Shown: positions 42,061 to 52,124, counted from the stretch's first letter. The stretch: DNA of 64,000 nucleotides from Ramlibacter sp. (GCF_028291745.1 NZ_JAQGNQ010000086.1:62001-126000); one strand, 5' to 3'. Program-made: numbers and translations. Notes: a model not told the origin generated them from the letters alone.

Positions 42061-44895
42061 TCAGGCCCGGGACTCCTCGATCCGCCGCAGCAACTGGCCG
42101 CCGCCGAAGCTGATCTGCTCCGCTACCACCCCGCCCGCGGTCACGCGGACGGCGCAGTACTTGAGCTCGGGGATCTTGGCCACCGGATCGAGCTTGTCGT
42201 TGGTCACGCGGTTGATCGCCGCCTCGTAGTAGCAGAAGGGCACGAACACGGCGCCGCGCGGCGACGTGTCGTCGGCGCGGCCGTACAGCGTCACCTTGCC
42301 GCGGCGCGACTCGATGGTCAGCACCTCGCCCGGCTTCACGCCCATCGCCTCCAGGTCGAGCGGGTGCACCAGGGCCACCGGATCGGGCTCGATGGCATCG
42401 AGGATCGTGGCGCGGCGCGTCATGCTGCCCGTATGCCAGTGTTCCAGTTGGCGGCCGGTGATCAGCACCATCGGGAACTCTTCGTCGGGACGCTCGGCCG
42501 CGGGGATGATGTCGGCCGGCACGAAGCGCGCCTTGCCGTTCTCGCGCGGGAAGTCCTCGACGAACACCACCGACTCGCCCGGGTCGCCTTCCTTGGTGCA
42601 AGGGTAGGTGACCGAGTCCTCGCGCTCGAGCCGGTCCCAGGTGATGCCGGCGATGCTGGGCATGCTGTGCCGCATCTCGTCGAACACCTCGGAAACGTGG
42701 CCGTAGTTCCAGGGCAGGCCCAGGCGCTGGCCGATCTCGTGGATGATCCACAGGTCCTGGCGCGCGTCGCCGGGCGGGTCGATCGCCTGCCGTCCGAGCT
42801 GCACCAGGCGGTCGGTGTTGGTGAAGGTGCCGCTCTTCTCGGCGAACGCGCTGGCCGGCAGCACGACGTCCGCCAGGCAGGCCGTTTCGGTCAGGAAGAT
42901 GTCCTGCACCACCAGGTGATCGAGCTGCGCCAGCATCTCGCGGGCGTGGTTGGCATCGGGGTCGGACATCGCGGGGTTCTCGCCCATGATGTACATGCCC
43001 TTGACCTTGCCTTCGCCGATGGCGTGCATCACCTCGACGACGGTCAGGCCGGGCTGATCGTCCAGCGTGCCGGGTGCGAGCTTCCAGTGCTTCTCGAAGC
43101 GGGCGCGCGCTTCCGGGTCGACGACCTTCTGGTAGTCGGGATACATCATCGGGATCAGGCCCGCATCGGACGCACCCTGCACGTTGTTCTGGCCGCGCAG
43201 CGGATGCAGGCCGGTGCCGGGACGGCCGATCTGGCCCGTCATCAGCGACAGCGCGATCAGGCAGCGCGCGTTGTCGGTGCCGTGCACGTGCTGCGAGATG
43301 CCCATGCCCCACAGGATCATCGAGGCGCTCGAGGTGGCGTACATGCGGGCCACGTCACGCAGGGTCTCGGCGTCGACGCCGCAGATGGGCGCCATCTCCT
43401 CGGGGCTGTAGCCCACGAGGTTCTTCTTCAGCTCCTCGTAGCCGGTGGTGCGGTCCTCGATGAAGGCCTGGTCGACCAGCCCTTCGTGGACGATCACGTG
43501 CATCAGCGCGTTGAGCATCGCCACGTCGGTATCGGGCTTGAACTGCACGTGGCGGTAGGCCAGGCGCGTGAGGTCCGACTGGCGCGGATCCATCACGATC
43601 AGCTTGGCGCCGTTCTTCGCCGCGTTCTTCATCCAGGTCGCTGCGACCGGGTGGTTGACCGTCGGATTCGAGCCGATGATCACGACCACTTCGGCCTTGG
43701 TCACGTCCATCACGGGGTTCGACACGGCGCCCGAACCGATGCCTTCCAGCAGCGCCGACACCGACGAGGCGTGGCACAGGCGGGTGCAATGGTCGACGTT
43801 GTTGGTCCGGAAGCCGGTGCGCACCAGCTTCTGGAACAGGTAGGCCTCTTCGTTGCTGCCCTTGGCGGAGCCGAAGCCCACCAGCGAATTCGGGCCGGAG
43901 CTGTCGCGGATCTGCGTGAGCTTGCCGGCGGCCAGCGCCAGCGCTTCTTCCCAGGTCGCTTCGCGGAAGGTCTCGTACACGCGGTCCGGATCGAGCGTGG
44001 CGTGCGGCAGCTTGGGCGCATCGGCGCGGCGGATCAGCGGCACGGTCAGGCGCTGCGGGTGGTTGGCGTAGTCGAAGCCGTAGCGGCCCTTGACGCACAG
44101 GCGGCCGTGGTTGGCCGGGCCGTCGCGTCCCTCGACGTAGAGGATCTTGTTGTCCTTGACGTTGTATGTGAGCTGGCAGCCGACGCCGCAGTACGGGCAC
44201 ACCGATTCGACCTTCTTGTCGGGCACCGGCAGGGCGGCGCCCCGCGCGGGCATCAGCGCGCCCGTGGGGCAGGCCTGCACGCATTCGCCGCAGGCCACGC
44301 AGGTGGACACGCCCATGGCGTCGTCCATGTCGAACACGATCTTGGCGTGCTCGCCGCGGAAGGCCAGGCCGATCACGTCGTTGACCTGTTCGTCGCGGCA
44401 GGCGCGGAGACACCGCGTGCACTGGATGCAGGCGTCGAGGTTGACGGCGATGGCGGGATGCGAGACGTCGGCGCTGACCTGGCCGCGCGAGGCGAAGCGG
44501 GGCTTGCCGACATTCAGCTTGGCGGACCACTGGTCCACCTCGTTGTGCCGGGTGTACTCGGTCTCCGGCATGTCGGCCTGCAGCAGCTCCAGCACCATCT
44601 TCTGCGCCGCGACGGCGCGTTCGCTGTCGCTGGTGACTTCCATGCCGGCGGTGGGCGTGCGGCAGCAGCTCGGAGCGAGCACGCGCTCGCCCTTGATCTC
44701 CACCATGCAGGCGCGGCAGTTGCCCGCGGTGTCCAGGCCGGGCTTGTAGCAAAGCCGCGGGATCTCCACGCCCTCGCGGTCTGCGACCTGCAGGACGGTC
44801 TCGTCGGCGCGCGCCTCGACCGGCTTGCCGTTCAGCGTGAAGCTGACGACGGGGCTTTCGAGCTGCGCCAGTTCGGCGCGGGTGACGGCGTTCAT
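42061..44895 (-). CDS. fdsA: NAD-dependent formate dehydrogenase, molybdopterin alpha subunit (FdsA-like)
   Basis: 944 aa. Oxidises formate to CO2 at a bis-MGD Mo (or W) centre. N-terminal 2Fe-2S domain (CYKPGLDTAGNCRACMVEIK, about residues 49-68), two 4Fe-4S motifs (CIQCTRCLRAC, CVACGECVQACPTG), then CPYCGVGC binding another cluster, and the metal-ligand Cys in VDHCTRLCHASS (Cys, not Sec). C-terminal molybdopterin-binding GRQLEHWHTGSMTRR. ATG 44895 follows GGAGAA. Last gene of the oxc-frc-acs-fds operon: consumes formate from the CoA-transferase step. Confidence 0.93.
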   Translation of the reverse strand: MNAVTRAELAQLESPVVSFTLNGKPVEARADETVLQVADREGVEIPRLCYKPGLDTAGNCRACMVEIKGERVLAPSCCRTPTAGMEVTSDSERAVAAQKMVLELLQADMPETEYTRHNEVDQWSAKLNVGKPRFASRGQVSADVSHPAIAVNLDACIQCTRCLRACRDEQVNDVIGLAFRGEHAKIVFDMDDAMGVSTCVACGECVQACPTGALMPARGAALPVPDKKVESVCPYCGVGCQLTYNVKDNKILYVEGRDGPANHGRLCVKGRYGFDYANHPQRLTVPLIRRADAPKLPHATLDPDRVYETFREATWEEALALAAGKLTQIRDSSGPNSLVGFGSAKGSNEEAYLFQKLVRTGFRTNNVDHCTRLCHASSVSALLEGIGSGAVSNPVMDVTKAEVVVIIGSNPTVNHPVAATWMKNAAKNGAKLIVMDPRQSDLTRLAYRHVQFKPDTDVAMLNALMHVIVHEGLVDQAFIEDRTTGYEELKKNLVGYSPEEMAPICGVDAETLRDVARMYATSSASMILWGMGISQHVHGTDNARCLIALSLMTGQIGRPGTGLHPLRGQNNVQGASDAGLIPMMYPDYQKVVDPEARARFEKHWKLAPGTLDDQPGLTVVEVMHAIGEGKVKGMYIMGENPAMSDPDANHAREMLAQLDHLVVQDIFLTETACLADVVLPASAFAEKSGTFTNTDRLVQLGRQAIDPPGDARQDLWIIHEIGQRLGLPWNYGHVSEVFDEMRHSMPSIAGITWDRLEREDSVTYPCTKEGDPGESVVFVEDFPRENGKARFVPADIIPAAERPDEEFPMVLITGRQLEHWHTGSMTRRATILDAIEPDPVALVHPLDLEAMGVKPGEVLTIESRRGKVTLYGRADDTSPRGAVFVPFCYYEAAINRVTNDKLDPVAKIPELKYCAVRVTAGGVVAEQISFGGGQLLRRIEESRA

Positions 44896-44925
44896 TGCAT
44901 TGTTCTCCGGAAGCGGTGCGGACAT

Positions 44926-45004
44926 CGCTGGGGTGCGCTGCGCGCAGCCCAGCCTACAGGGCGCGCGCATTGGTAGGCTGGGCTGGCCGCAGGCCACCCC
45001 AGCG
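44926..45004. repeat. TAGGCTGGG-family hairpin, reversed arrangement
   Basis: An inverted repeat with outer ends CGCTGGGGTGCGCTGCGCGC and CACCCCAGCG and inner ends AGCCCAGCCTAC and GTAGGCTGGGCT. Same sequence parts as 25737-25816 but with the inner and outer parts exchanged. It lies between the two formate dehydrogenase genes. Confidence 0.8.
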
Positions 45005-45012
45005 TTTTGGCA

Positions 45013-46719
45013 CTAGCCCAGTTCATGCGGGAAATACTTGACCACGCAATCTACCGGATTCGGCGCCGCCTGCCCCAGGCCGCAGATAGAGGCATCGCGC
45101 ATCACCTGGGAAAGCTCCGCCAGCAGCGGCACGTCCCACTTCGGTTGCGCGATCAGCGCGAGCGCCTTGGCGGTTCCGGCCCGGCACGGCGTGCACTGGC
45201 CGCACGATTCGTCACGGAAGAAGCGCATCAGGTTGCGTGCCGCGCCCATGGCCGTGTCGTGCTCGGACAGCACCATCACGGCGGCCGAACCGATGAAGCA
45301 CCCATAGGGCTGCAGCGTGTCGAAATCCAGCGGGATGTGGTTCATGCTGGCCGGCAGGATGCCGCCCGAGGCGCCACCCGGCAGGTAGGCGTAGAACTGG
45401 TGCCCTTCGGCCATGCCGCCGCAGTGTTCATCGATCAACTCCTGGATCGTGACGCCGGCCGGTGCCAGCTTCACGCCCGGCTCGCGCACGCGGCCCGACA
45501 CCGAGAACGAGCGCAGGCCCTTGCGGCCGTTGGCGCCCTTGGAGGCGAACCACTCGGGGCCATGGTCGACGAGGTCGCGCACCCAGTACAGCGTCTCGAA
45601 ATTGTGTTCCAGCGTCGGCCGGCCGAACAGGCCCACCTGCGCCACGTAGGGCGGCCGCAGCCGCGGCATGCCGCGCTTGCCTTCGATCGACTCGATCATC
45701 GCGGACTCTTCGCCGCAGATGTAGGCCCCGGCGCCGCGGCGCAGTTCGATCTCCGGCAGCTTGGTGCCCAGGCGGTCGGCCTTCAGGCGCGCGAGTTCCT
45801 GCTGCAGCAGCGTGCGGCAGCCGTGGTACTCGTCGCGCAGGTAGATGAAGATCTTGGCGATGCCCACCGCCCACGCGGCAATCAGCATGCCTTCGAGGAA
45901 ACGGTGCGGATCGCGTTCGAGGTAGACCCGGTCCTTGAAGGTGCCGGGCTCGCCCTCGTCGATGTTGACGGCCATCAGGCGCGGAGCCGCTTCGGCCCGC
46001 ACGATGCGCCACTTGCGGCCGGCCGGAAAGCCGGCGCCGCCCAGGCCACGCAGGCCCGAAGCCTCCATGACCTTGATGATGGATTCGACGTCGCGCTCGC
46101 CCGAGAGGCACTGTTCCAGCAGCTGGTAGCCGCCGGCGGCCCGGTACTGCGACAGGCCCGTGTAGCCCTCGGGTTCGTGGACGACGGCGCCTTCCCTGAC
46201 CTTCTCGGCGACCTTCTCGGGGGTGGCGCAGGGCACCGGGTTTTGCCCGACCACTGCTGCCGGCGCCTGTTCGCACCGGCCGATGCAAGGGGCGGGGATC
46301 ACCCGTACCTCGCGCCCCAGGAGGGCGGGCAGCTTCTCCAGCAGTTGCTGCGCGCCCGCCAGTTCGCACGAGAGGCCGTCGCAGACGCGCACGGTCAGCG
46401 CCTGCGGCGCGTCCTCGCCTTCCTTGACGATGTCGAAGTGGTGATAGAAGGACGCCACCTCGTACACCTCGGACTGCGCCAGCCGCATCTCCTGCGCAAG
46501 CGCGGCGAGATGGGCGGCGGAGAGGTGGCCGAAGTGGTCCTGCAGCTTGTGCAGGTGCTCGATCAGCAGGTCGCTCTGGCGCGACGCGTCCCCGAGCAAC
46601 TGCCGCACTTCCGCCAGGGCCTGTTCCCCCGGCTTGCGGCCGCGGGGACCCTGGCGCCTGCGCTCGCGCATGGCGGGCGAGGAAGCCGCAACGATCGGAA
46701 TGACGCGTGGTCCGGACAT
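45013..46719 (-). CDS. Formate dehydrogenase NADH-binding subunit, NuoE-NuoF (FdsG-FdsB) fusion
   Basis: 568 aa. The N-terminal part (about 1-160) is NuoE/FdsG-like with the 2Fe-2S cysteines in VRVCDGLSCELAG and APCIGRCEQAPA. The rest is NuoF/FdsB-like with NADH/FMN motifs GLRGLGGAGFPAGRKW, EGEPGTFKDR, GAGAYICGEESAM and the 4Fe-4S motif ESCGQCTPCRAGT. It takes electrons from the alpha subunit to NAD+. In Cupriavidus or Rhodobacter FdsG and FdsB are separate; here they are one chain. ATG 46719 follows AAGGAGAG. No FdsC or FdsD gene is present in the window. Confidence 0.93.
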   Translation of the reverse strand: MSGPRVIPIVAASSPAMRERRRQGPRGRKPGEQALAEVRQLLGDASRQSDLLIEHLHKLQDHFGHLSAAHLAALAQEMRLAQSEVYEVASFYHHFDIVKEGEDAPQALTVRVCDGLSCELAGAQQLLEKLPALLGREVRVIPAPCIGRCEQAPAAVVGQNPVPCATPEKVAEKVREGAVVHEPEGYTGLSQYRAAGGYQLLEQCLSGERDVESIIKVMEASGLRGLGGAGFPAGRKWRIVRAEAAPRLMAVNIDEGEPGTFKDRVYLERDPHRFLEGMLIAAWAVGIAKIFIYLRDEYHGCRTLLQQELARLKADRLGTKLPEIELRRGAGAYICGEESAMIESIEGKRGMPRLRPPYVAQVGLFGRPTLEHNFETLYWVRDLVDHGPEWFASKGANGRKGLRSFSVSGRVREPGVKLAPAGVTIQELIDEHCGGMAEGHQFYAYLPGGASGGILPASMNHIPLDFDTLQPYGCFIGSAAVMVLSEHDTAMGAARNLMRFFRDESCGQCTPCRAGTAKALALIAQPKWDVPLLAELSQVMRDASICGLGQAAPNPVDCVVKYFPHELG

Positions 46720-46733
46720 GCTTCTTGCTCTCC

Positions 46734-48875
46734 TTACAGCAGGCCGGCCGCGCGGGCCCACTTGTACTTGGCGCCCAGCACTTCCACCGGCAGTTCGGTG
46801 GAGTAGGCATAGGCGGGGATGCCGTTCTCGTACAGGTACTGGGCGGCCTCTTCGACTTCGACGTCGCCGGCGAGGGAGACCACCACCGGCTTGGACTTGC
46901 CCTTGGCCTTCATCTCCTTGACGACCTCGACCATGTTGCGCGCGAAGACCATGGGCGGCGTCACGATCGTGTGCCAGTAGCCCAGGATCAGCGCGTGGAT
47001 GCGGTCGTCCTCCAGGCCCAGGCGCACGGTGTTCACGTACGTGATCGGGGGCTCGCCACCGGTGATGTCCACCGGGTTGCCGGCCGCGCCGAACGGCGGG
47101 ATGAACTTGCGGAAGGCCGCGTCCAGGTCGTCGGGCATCGGCTTGAGCAGCTTCAGGCCGTTGTCGACGCAGGAGTCGGACAGCAGCACGCCGGAGCCGC
47201 CGGCGCCGGTGATGATCACCACGTTCTCGCCCTTGGGCGTCGGCAGGATCGGCACGCCACGCGACAGTTCCAGCATCTGGCGCAGGCTGTTGGCGCGGAT
47301 CACGCCGGCGCTGCGCAGGATGTCGTCATAGATCTTGTCGGTGCCGGCGACGGCGCCGGTGTGCGACGCGGCGGCGGCGGCGCCCATCTCGGTGCGGCCG
47401 GCCTTGAGCATGATCACCGGCTTCTTCTTCGAGACGCGCTTGGCGACTTCGGCGAAGGCGCGGCCGTCCTTCAGGTCTTCGCAGTGCTGCGCGATCACCT
47501 TGGTGTTGTCGTCCTGTTCGAAGAACAGGAGCAGGTCGTCTTCGTCGATGTCCGACTTGTTGCCCAGGCCCACGATCGCGGACACGCCCATCTTGGCGGA
47601 GCGCGAGAAGCCGATGATGGCCATGCCGATGCCGCCGGACTGCGAGGACAGGGCGGTGGAGCCCTTGACGTCGTAGGCCGTGCAGAAGGTGGCGCACAGG
47701 TCGGCGGGCGTGTAGTAGAAGCCGTAGATGTTCGGCCCCATCAGGCGGATGTTGTACTCGCGGCCGATGCGCTGCAGTTCTTCCTGGCCTTCGACGTTGC
47801 CCGTTTCACCGAAGCCCGAGGGGATCAGGATCGCGCCGGCGATCTTCTTCTCGCCGCATTCCTTCAGCGCGCCGGCCACCAGCTTGGCGGGGATGGCGAA
47901 CACCGCGGTGTCGATCTCGCCGGGGACGTCCTTGACGCTCTTGAAGGCCTTGATCCCCATGACCTCGGCTTCCTTCGGGTGGATCGGGTAGATCTGGCCC
48001 TTGTAGCCGCCGTTGATCAGGTTCTTCATCACCGAGTTGCCGATCTTGCCGGCCTCGTTCGATGCACCGATCACCGCCACCGCCTTCGGCTTCATGATCC
48101 GGTTCATGGACGCGACGACGTCCTTTTCTTCCGGACGGAAGCGCGCCGGCTTCTGGTTGAAGTTCAGCACGATGCGCACGTCGGCGGCGATCGCGCCGTG
48201 TTCCGAGGCGAACACCGGGTTCAGATCCAGCTCGGAGATTTCCGGGAAGTCGGAGACCAGTTGCGACACGCGCACGATGGTGTCCTGCAGCGCCTCGCGG
48301 TTCACCGGCTTGGCACCGCGCACACCCTTGAGCACTTCGGCGGCCTGGATGCCATCGAGCATCGAGCCGGCTTCTTCCGCGGTGGCGGGAGCCAGGCGGA
48401 AGGTCACGTCCTTGAGCACTTCGACCAGCACGCCGCCCATGCCGAAGGCGACCAGCTTGCCGAAGCTGTCGTCGGTCATCGCGCCGATGATGGTTTCCAG
48501 GCCGCCCTTGATCATCTGCTGGATCTGCACGCCGACGATCTTGGCGTCGGCCTTGTACTTCTTGGCGTTGCCGATGATCTGCTCATACGCGCTCGAGGCC
48601 TCGTCGGCGCTCTTGACGCCGACGATCACGCCGCCGGCTTCGGTCTTGTGCAGGATGTCCGGCGAGACGATCTTCATCACCACCGGGAAGCCCATGGAAG
48701 CGGCGAGGGTGGAGGCCTCCTTGGCGCTCGCCACGACGCCTTCCTTGGGCACGTTGATGCCATAGGCGTCGCAGATCAGCTTGCCTTCGGGGGCGGTGAG
48801 CGAGTCACGACCGTCTTTTCTCACCGCGTCGAGGATCGCGCGGACTTTTTGCTTGTCGCCTTGGAACTTGGCCAT
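46734..48875 (-). CDS. NDP-forming acyl-CoA ligase with N-terminal ATP-grasp domain
   Basis: 713 aa. Order of domains: ATP-grasp (about 10-230; GFPVVMKIVSPDILHKTEAG), CoA-binding Rossmann (about 245-370; KPKAVAVIGASNEAGKIGNS), succinyl-CoA-ligase-like part with GPNIYGF, SSQSGGIGMAIIG and the phospho-His loop ASHTGAVAGTD. Usual fused acetyl-CoA synthetases have the ATP-grasp last, so this is the permuted form. Within the oxalate operon it could activate oxalate or formate with CoA to prime the cycle (inference; other acids possible). 48 bases downstream of frc. Confidence 0.88.
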   Translation of the reverse strand: MAKFQGDKQKVRAILDAVRKDGRDSLTAPEGKLICDAYGINVPKEGVVASAKEASTLAASMGFPVVMKIVSPDILHKTEAGGVIVGVKSADEASSAYEQIIGNAKKYKADAKIVGVQIQQMIKGGLETIIGAMTDDSFGKLVAFGMGGVLVEVLKDVTFRLAPATAEEAGSMLDGIQAAEVLKGVRGAKPVNREALQDTIVRVSQLVSDFPEISELDLNPVFASEHGAIAADVRIVLNFNQKPARFRPEEKDVVASMNRIMKPKAVAVIGASNEAGKIGNSVMKNLINGGYKGQIYPIHPKEAEVMGIKAFKSVKDVPGEIDTAVFAIPAKLVAGALKECGEKKIAGAILIPSGFGETGNVEGQEELQRIGREYNIRLMGPNIYGFYYTPADLCATFCTAYDVKGSTALSSQSGGIGMAIIGFSRSAKMGVSAIVGLGNKSDIDEDDLLLFFEQDDNTKVIAQHCEDLKDGRAFAEVAKRVSKKKPVIMLKAGRTEMGAAAAASHTGAVAGTDKIYDDILRSAGVIRANSLRQMLELSRGVPILPTPKGENVVIITGAGGSGVLLSDSCVDNGLKLLKPMPDDLDAAFRKFIPPFGAAGNPVDITGGEPPITYVNTVRLGLEDDRIHALILGYWHTIVTPPMVFARNMVEVVKEMKAKGKSKPVVVSLAGDVEVEEAAQYLYENGIPAYAYSTELPVEVLGAKYKWARAAGLL

Positions 48876-48923
48876 GTGGTGCCCCTTGAAATGTCTTGTG
48901 ATGGTTTTGCGGAACGTGGCGGG

Positions 48924-50171
48924 TCAGATGACCTTGGCCGTGCGCAGTTCTTCGATCTGGTCCTTGCCATACCCGAGCATGGCCAGCACTTCCTCGGTGT
49001 GCTCGCCCAGCAGGGGAGAGCGGGTCACCTCGGTCTCGCTGTCGGACATCTTGATCGGGTTGCCGACGGACAGGTACTTGCCGCGCTTGGGGTGGTCCAC
49101 TTCGACCACGGTGCCGGTGGCGCGCAGCGCGGGCTCCTCGGCGATTTCCTTCATCGACAGGATCGGGCCGCAGGGGATGTCGTACTTGTTCAGGATCTCC
49201 ATCGCCTCGAACTTGGTCTTGGTCTTGGTCCACTCCTCGATGCGCGAGAAGATGGTCTTCAGGTGCGGCAGGCGCGCCTTGGGCGTGGCGTAGCCGGGAT
49301 CGGTGATCCACGTCTCCTCGCCGATCACCTTGCAGATGCTCGCCCACACCGGGGCCTGCGTGATGAAGTAGATGTAGGCGTTGGGGTCGGTTTGCCAGCC
49401 CTTGCACTTGAGGATCCAGCCCGGCTGGCCACCGCCCGAGGCGTTGCCCGCGCGCGGCACGGCATCGCCGAATTCCTTGTCGGGGTACTGCGGGTACTCC
49501 TGCATGACGCCCGTGCGCGCCAGGCGCTGCTGGTCGCGCAGCTTCACGCGGCACAGGTTCAGCACGGCGTCCTGCATGGCGGTCAGCACCTTCTGGCCGC
49601 GGCCGGTCTGCTCGCGCTGGAACAGGGCGGTGACGATGCCCAGGGCCAGGTGCACGCCGGTGCCCGAATCGCCGATCTGGGCGCCGGTCACCAGCGGCGG
49701 GCCGTCGTCGAAGCCGGTGGTGGAGGCCGCGCCGCCCGCGCACTGGGCGACGTTCTCGTACACCTTGCAGTCCTCGTACGGGCCGGGGCCGAAACCCTTG
49801 ACCGAGGCCATGATCATGCGCGGGTTGATCTCCTGGATGCGTTCCCAGGAGAAGCCCATGCGATCGAGCGCACCGGGGGCAAAGTTCTCGACCAGCACGT
49901 CACATTGCTTGATCAGCTCGATCAGCACTTCCTTGCCCTTGGGATTCTTGGTGTCCAGGGTGATGGAGCGCTTGTTGTGGTTCAGCATCGTGAAGTAGAG
50001 GCTGTCCACGTCGGGGATGTCGCGCAGCTGGCCGCGCGTCGCATCGCCTTCACCGGCTTTCTCCACCTTGATCACGTCGGCGCCGAACCACGCCAGCAGC
50101 TGGGTGCAGGTGGGCCCGGATTGCACGTGGGTGAAATCGAGGATCTTGACGCCGTCGAGTGCTTTGCCCAT
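48924..50171 (-). CDS. frc: Formyl-CoA:oxalate CoA-transferase
   Basis: 415 aa. A family III CoA-transferase close to the oxalate enzyme: [31 protein letters not shown], catalytic Asp in [17 protein letters not shown] (Asp168; Asp169 in the Oxalobacter enzyme), and the Gly loop ASGGGQPGW that shields the intermediate. Moves CoA from formyl-CoA to oxalate, giving oxalyl-CoA and formate. Neighbours oxc (upstream) and acyl-CoA ligase and formate dehydrogenase (downstream) confirm the role. Confidence 0.95.
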   Translation of the reverse strand: MGKALDGVKILDFTHVQSGPTCTQLLAWFGADVIKVEKAGEGDATRGQLRDIPDVDSLYFTMLNHNKRSITLDTKNPKGKEVLIELIKQCDVLVENFAPGALDRMGFSWERIQEINPRMIMASVKGFGPGPYEDCKVYENVAQCAGGAASTTGFDDGPPLVTGAQIGDSGTGVHLALGIVTALFQREQTGRGQKVLTAMQDAVLNLCRVKLRDQQRLARTGVMQEYPQYPDKEFGDAVPRAGNASGGGQPGWILKCKGWQTDPNAYIYFITQAPVWASICKVIGEETWITDPGYATPKARLPHLKTIFSRIEEWTKTKTKFEAMEILNKYDIPCGPILSMKEIAEEPALRATGTVVEVDHPKRGKYLSVGNPIKMSDSETEVTRSPLLGEHTEEVLAMLGYGKDQIEELRTAKVI

Positions 50172-50219
50172 TTGTCTTCCTATCGATTTGAATGTGGAAA
50201 CTCTTGCCCCTGCCTTTGG

Positions 50220-50301
50220 ATGTCATCCCGGGCTTGCCCCGGGATCCACGCGGCGGTGGTTTGCGCGCCGCATGGATTGCGGGTCAGGCCCGCAATGACA
50301 T
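50220..50301. repeat. REP/BIME-type palindromic repeats, copy 2
   Basis: Unit ATGTCA-CCCGGGCTTGCCCCGGG-ATCCACG at 50220-50250, a 20-base linker (CGGCGGTGG...GCGCCG), and an inverted unit at 50271-50301 with stem TTGCGGGTCAGGCCCGCAA. Same plan as 22235-22316 with the stem sequences exchanged. It lies in the oxc-frc gap. Confidence 0.85.
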
Positions 50302-50320
50302 CCGGAACATCCAGGGGTCC

Positions 50321-52051
50321 TTACGCCGTCTTCTTCTTCGCCGCCGCCGGATTGAGCAACGTGATGCGGCCCGACTCGGTGCCCGCGTTCTCGTCGATCA
50401 GCGCGTTGATCAGCGTCGGCCGGCGGCTGGCGACTGCCTCGTCGAGAGCTTTCTTCAGTTCCTCGGGGTTGTTGGCCGTGACGCCCACGCCGCCGAAGGC
50501 CTGCATCATCAGGTCGTAGCGCGCCTTCTTGACGAACTGCGTCGGGGCCATCGCGTCGCCGCGCGGGTTGACGTCGGTGCCCTTGTAGATGCCGTTGTTG
50601 TTCATCACCACGATGGCGATCGGCAGGTTGTAGCGGCAGATCGTTTCCACTTCCATGCCGCTGAAGCCGAAGGCGCTGTCGCCTTCCACCGCGATCACCT
50701 GCTCGCCGGTCACGACGGCGGCGGCGACGGCAAAGCCCATGCCGATGCCCATGATGCCCCACGTGCCCACGTCGAGGCGACGGCGCGGCTCGTACATGTC
50801 GACGATCGAACGGGTGAAGTCCAGCGCGTTGGCGCCCTCGTTCACCAGGTAGGCCTTCGGGTTCTCCTTGACCGTGTTGCGGATCACGTTCAGCGCGCTG
50901 TGGAAGTTCATCACCGGCGGGTTCTTGCCGAGCGTTTCCGCCATCTTGGTGAGGTTCTTGTCCTTGCGCTCGGCGATCGCGCCCGTCCAGTCGGCCGGCG
51001 GCTTGTTCCAGCCGGAGCCCATCGCCTGGTTGAAGGCGGAGATGCAGGAGCCGATGTCACCGATCACCGGGGCGGCAATGGCGACGTTGCTGTCCGCTTC
51101 GGTCGGCGAGATGTCGACCTGGATGAACTGCTGCTTGCCCGCGTCCTTGGACGAAGCGCCGCCCCAGGTCTTGCCCTTGCCGTGCGACAGCAGCCAGTTC
51201 AGGCGCGCGCCCACCAGCATCACCACGTCGGCTTCGGCCAGCACGTAGGAGCGTGCGGCGGAGGCGGACTGGGTGTGGTTGTCCGGCAGCAGGCCCTTGG
51301 CCATGGACATCGGCAGGTAGGGGATGCCGCTCTTCTCGATGAAGTTCTTGATCTCGGCATCGGCCTGCGCGTACGCGGCGCCCTTGCCCAGGATCACGAG
51401 GGGCTTCTTGGCGCCCTTGAGCAGGTCGACGGCGCGCTTGACGGCATCGGGAGCGGGGATCTGCTTCGGAGCCGCATCGACCACCTTGATCAGCGACTTC
51501 CGGCCCGCTTCCTTGTCCATGCTCTGCGCGAACAGCTTCGCCGGCAGGTCGAGGTACACGCCGCCCGGACGGCCCGAGACGGCAGCGCGAATGGCACGCG
51601 CAATGCCCACGCCGATGTCTTCGGCGTGCAGCACGCGGAAGGCGGCCTTGCACAGCGGCTTGGCGATGGCGAGCTGGTCCATCTCCTCGTAGTCGCCCTG
51701 CTGCAGGTCGACGATCTCGCGCTCGCTCGAGCCGGAGATCAGGATCATGGGGAAGCAGTTGGTGGTGGCGTTGGCCACCGCGGTCAGGCCGTTCAGGAAG
51801 CCAGGCGCGGAGACCGTGAAGCAGATGCCCGGCTTGCCCGTGATGAAGCCGGCGGCGGCGGCGGCATTGCCGGCGTGCTGCTCGTGGCGGAAGGAGATGA
51901 CCTTCAGGCCATCGGCTTGCGCCATGCGCAGGAAGTCGGTGATCGGAATCCCGGGAAGGGCGAAGATCGTGTCGATCTCGTTCAGCTTCAGGGCATCGAT
52001 GACGAGGTGGAAGCCGTCGGTCTGTTCGCTATCGTGGGTTCCGGTGGTCAT
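50321..52051 (-). CDS. oxc: Oxalyl-CoA decarboxylase
   Basis: 576 aa (Oxalobacter enzyme 568). A ThDP enzyme that converts oxalyl-CoA to formyl-CoA and CO2. Catalytic Glu in [18 protein letters not shown] (about residue 59), central domain [17 protein letters not shown], ThDP/Mg motif [17 protein letters not shown] with MNNNGIY. The C-terminal AAAKKKTA is a short basic end as in other Oxc proteins that bind CoA or ADP. First gene of the oxc-frc-acs-fds operon; the divergent Crp/Fnr gene starts 127 bases away, with a TTGAC-N4-GTCAA palindrome between. Confidence 0.95.
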   Translation of the reverse strand: MTTGTHDSEQTDGFHLVIDALKLNEIDTIFALPGIPITDFLRMAQADGLKVISFRHEQHAGNAAAAAGFITGKPGICFTVSAPGFLNGLTAVANATTNCFPMILISGSSEREIVDLQQGDYEEMDQLAIAKPLCKAAFRVLHAEDIGVGIARAIRAAVSGRPGGVYLDLPAKLFAQSMDKEAGRKSLIKVVDAAPKQIPAPDAVKRAVDLLKGAKKPLVILGKGAAYAQADAEIKNFIEKSGIPYLPMSMAKGLLPDNHTQSASAARSYVLAEADVVMLVGARLNWLLSHGKGKTWGGASSKDAGKQQFIQVDISPTEADSNVAIAAPVIGDIGSCISAFNQAMGSGWNKPPADWTGAIAERKDKNLTKMAETLGKNPPVMNFHSALNVIRNTVKENPKAYLVNEGANALDFTRSIVDMYEPRRRLDVGTWGIMGIGMGFAVAAAVVTGEQVIAVEGDSAFGFSGMEVETICRYNLPIAIVVMNNNGIYKGTDVNPRGDAMAPTQFVKKARYDLMMQAFGGVGVTANNPEELKKALDEAVASRRPTLINALIDENAGTESGRITLLNPAAAKKKTA

Positions 52052-52110
52052 GGGTCAGGGTCCTGGTTGCGGAGTGCGAGAATGGTAGGAGCCGCTCTCG
52101 GCAAACCCTC

Positions 52111-52124
52111 TTGACCGTAGTCAA
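52111..52124. promoter_or_regulatory. FNR-type palindrome in oxc / crp-fnr gap
   Basis: TTGACCGTAGTCAA is a perfect palindrome with a 4-base centre. It differs from the FNR box (TTGAT-N4-ATCAA) only at the inner base of each arm. It lies 60 bases upstream of the oxc start and 54 bases upstream of the regulator start, so it can serve both. Confidence 0.75.

Noticed and set aside
42061-44895. Selenocysteine in formate dehydrogenase
   Set aside because: The metal-ligand position is encoded by a Cys codon and there is no in-frame TGA.
41986-44976. Plus-strand open frame of 996 codons
   Set aside because: Antisense shadow of the formate dehydrogenase alpha subunit.
46707-50519. Plus-strand open frame of 1270 codons
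   Set aside because: It is antisense to the acyl-CoA ligase, frc and part of oxc, has His/Arg/Ala-rich composition with no domain, and arises from high third-position GC in the real genes.
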